The position numbers and the translations under genes are program-made. The notes below the pieces were generated by a model, which worked only from the letters and a program-made list of their open reading frames with translations, was not told where the DNA came from and made no database searches. Positions 40,247 through 41,631 of a stretch of 41,631 nt of DNA are shown here, one piece after another; position 1 is the stretch's first letter; each line of letters starts with the position of its first letter. This DNA comes from Oscillospiraceae bacterium. GTDB lineage: Bacteria; Bacillota; Clostridia; Oscillospirales; Acutalibacteraceae. The DNA is taken from NCBI GenBank assembly GCA_009784445.1, contig WRBQ01000014.1, forward strand, positions 1 to 41,631, in the 5' to 3' direction.

Positions 40247-41631
40247 CTAGAAGAAGCGGCTGACAATCGGTGTCCAAATGGCGTTAACCACGCGCACCAG
40301 ACCCAGCAGTGCCGACATGCTTAGGCTTGTGCCAATCACACGGCCTACCCACAGCACAAATTGCAGGCCCCAGCGGATAATCAGGTTGCCGGGTGCAATC
40401 AGATCTGTGATTGCGGTGACCACAACGTTGCGGTTTTCCGCGTTATACTGCACCAAGTGAATCAGCTCGCGCAACAGTGCGCTAAACAGGTCAGCTTCAT
40501 CTTCTTCGCAGTACAGGAACATATAGTGGCCAATTGCGCCGGAATGTGACGCGAACGTGATGATCGTACCGGTTTGCAGGTTTGCCAATGTGCGGTGCGA
40601 CAATGTGTGCAGACCCAGTCCGCCCAAAATGTCATCAAGCATCGGCACTACATCCAAGGTGATTAGCGGTTCGTCGCTGACATAAGCGAAAATGCCGTTG
40701 ACGCCACGCAGCAACATATCAAGGCTCATTTGCAGCAGGCCGCTGTCAAGAACATAACCCACGTTTGGCAACAAGCGGATAACCGTGTCAATCGGGTCTT
40801 CTACCACACGTTCCAGCAGGTAGAGAATCGGTTGCAGCAGTCCGCGCAGGCGGCCTTCAGCGTCTTCAGCAACCAGTTGTGCCGGTGCGACAATTTGGGC
40901 GCCAGCACCCAACGGCATGAGCAAGGATTCGAGCAGCGGAATCAAGCCTAAGCGATAACCTTCGTGCCCGAATACGCTCATCAAACCTTGGCCATTGTTG
41001 ATGTCATCATGGCCACCCAGCAGAACAATGTCTTCGCCAAACAGCAGCCAGCCCAGTGCGGGTGCCACGGGTAGCAAGAACTCAATCATGCCATCCATAA
41101 AGCTGTCTTGGTCGGTCACTACTGCACCGGGGAAGTCTGCCAGATCATCCAGCACGCCAAGCAGGTCAACGTTTTCTTCACCAACCATTACCAAGCCATC
41201 CAGCAGTTCGCGCAGGGTGCGGCCAGGAATGAGGTCATTGATTTCGTCAAGCGGCAGTTCTGCCAGCAAATCCTGCACCAGTGCAACAATCATGTCGAAG
41301 TTTTCTTGCGTGAAGAGCACTTCGCCAAGCAGTTCATGAATTGTTTCGCTGATTGTTTCGTCACCAAAGAGCAACGACCAAACATTGTCAACGAGAATCG
41401 GCAGTTGGTCTGCAACGCGCATACCACTGTTGCGCGTCCAGAACAGCAGATGATACAGGTCGTTCGTGCGGCGGCGGTTCGGGTACGGCCAGCTGAAGGG
41501 ATGGACCACCGGCCTTTCCCGCCCTGGCATGTTTAGGAGGTTCAGAAGGCCACCGAAGTCGCCAGCGAGTTCCAGCACGCCGAGTGCTTGCAGCAGGCCT
41601 GCGATGAGGTCTGCCATGTTCACGTCAACGA
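40247..41631 (-). CDS. Unknown large protein, C-terminal part
   Basis: The frame is open to the window edge, so the start is outside; the GTG at 41623 is internal. At least 461 residues are visible. The sequence is rich in Leu, Ile, Val, Asp and Glu, with repeated LL-x-x-LL patterns (LLAELPLDEINDLIPGRTLR) and many short predicted helices. It has almost no Lys and few Cys, and a moderately hydrophobic C-terminus (LQFVLWVGRVIG, then VNAIWTPIVSRFF). No known domain was recognised. The acidic, Lys-poor composition would fit a secreted or surface protein, but the missing N-terminus prevents a check for a signal peptide. Confidence 0.8.
   Translation of the reverse strand, partial: VDVNMADLIAGLLQALGVLELAGDFGGLLNLLNMPGRERPVVHPFSWPYPNRRRTNDLYHLLFWTRNSGMRVADQLPILVDNVWSLLFGDETISETIHELLGEVLFTQENFDMIVALVQDLLAELPLDEINDLIPGRTLRELLDGLVMVGEENVDLLGVLDDLADFPGAVVTDQDSFMDGMIEFLLPVAPALGWLLFGEDIVLLGGHDDINNGQGLMSVFGHEGYRLGLIPLLESLLMPLGAGAQIVAPAQLVAEDAEGRLRGLLQPILYLLERVVEDPIDTVIRLLPNVGYVLDSGLLQMSLDMLLRGVNGIFAYVSDEPLITLDVVPMLDDILGGLGLHTLSHRTLANLQTGTIITFASHSGAIGHYMFLYCEEDEADLFSALLRELIHLVQYNAENRNVVVTAITDLIAPGNLIIRWGLQFVLWVGRVIGTSLSMSALLGLVRVVNAIWTPIVSRFF

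Noticed and set aside
1-41631. tRNA, rRNA, CRISPR arrays, integrases with attachment sites, phage or transposase genes
   Set aside because: None recognised. The only tyrosine recombinase looks like a Xer protein and has no flanking att-like repeats.

Overview
The window looks like a chromosome segment of a spore-forming, Gram-positive clostridial bacterium (Firmicutes/Bacillota, probably an uncultured Oscillospirales-like lineage). The reasons are strong AGGAGG-type ribosome sites, consensus sigma-A promoters (TTGACA/T-17-TATAAT), a PASTA-domain PrkC kinase, YerC, CoaX-type pantothenate kinase, CwlD, a SpoIIM-like protein, a GerMN lipoprotein and a CD1247-type zinc-ribbon protein. No rRNA, tRNA, CRISPR array, transposase or phage gene was seen. 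Most genes are core housekeeping; novelty lies in the gaps and in a few accessory genes.

Layout. 1-4064 (+): prkC 3' end, rsgA, nrdR, a YibE/F membrane protein. 4170-11457 (+): a sigma-A promoter, yerC, a methyltransferase, metG, tatD, a DUF4932-like zinc peptidase, an RluA-family pseudouridine synthase, then (own promoter) a membrane-anchored foldase-like protein. 11461-12849 (+): O-antigen-ligase-like polymerase with a terminator. 12897-14492 (-): a 30-residue membrane peptide, an ECF S component and coaX, divergent from 14601-18211 (+): proC, class A PBP, ruvX. 18233-18966 (-): two half-size TauE/SafE genes. 19013-21919 (+): cwlD, an 87-bp REP-pair/MITE-like element, an unknown membrane protein, radA. 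22105-25214 (+): a Pro/Cys-rich repeat protein, a GNAT pseudogene, a Xer recombinase, a small membrane protein, a GerMN lipoprotein. 25180-27304 (-): SpoIIM-like protein, a motif-rich gap, a D,D-carboxypeptidase. 27427-28710 (+): mtaB, convergent with tmcAL (-). 29955-36057 (+): a consensus promoter and a repair cluster radC-uvrB-kinase-uvrA. 36091-38187 (-): efp, zinc-ribbon protein, rodA. 38268-40161 (-): an ABC exporter preceded by a 14-codon leader peptide. 40247-end (-): 3' part of an unknown large protein.

Genes that probably work together: cell-wall functions (PrkC, PBP1, RodA, D,D-carboxypeptidase, CwlD), spore functions (CwlD, SpoIIM-like, GerMN), nucleotide excision repair (UvrA/UvrB beside RadC), and CoA supply (CoaX with an ECF S component that I infer is a pantothenate transporter).

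The most interesting signal is at 40092-40172 (- strand). A leader ORF, MINTTTTRRRVTIL, has an ideal ribosome site, and an RNA segment just after its stop can pair either with the leader codons or with the ribosome site of the ABC exporter. This is the arrangement of a translational attenuator. Other structure not explained by genes: two families of dispersed short repeats (one inserted in frame inside a methyltransferase gene), a 30-bp perfect palindrome, a likely leaderless proC transcript with symmetric divergent promoters, and overlapping divergent tmcAL/radC promoters that share -35 bases.
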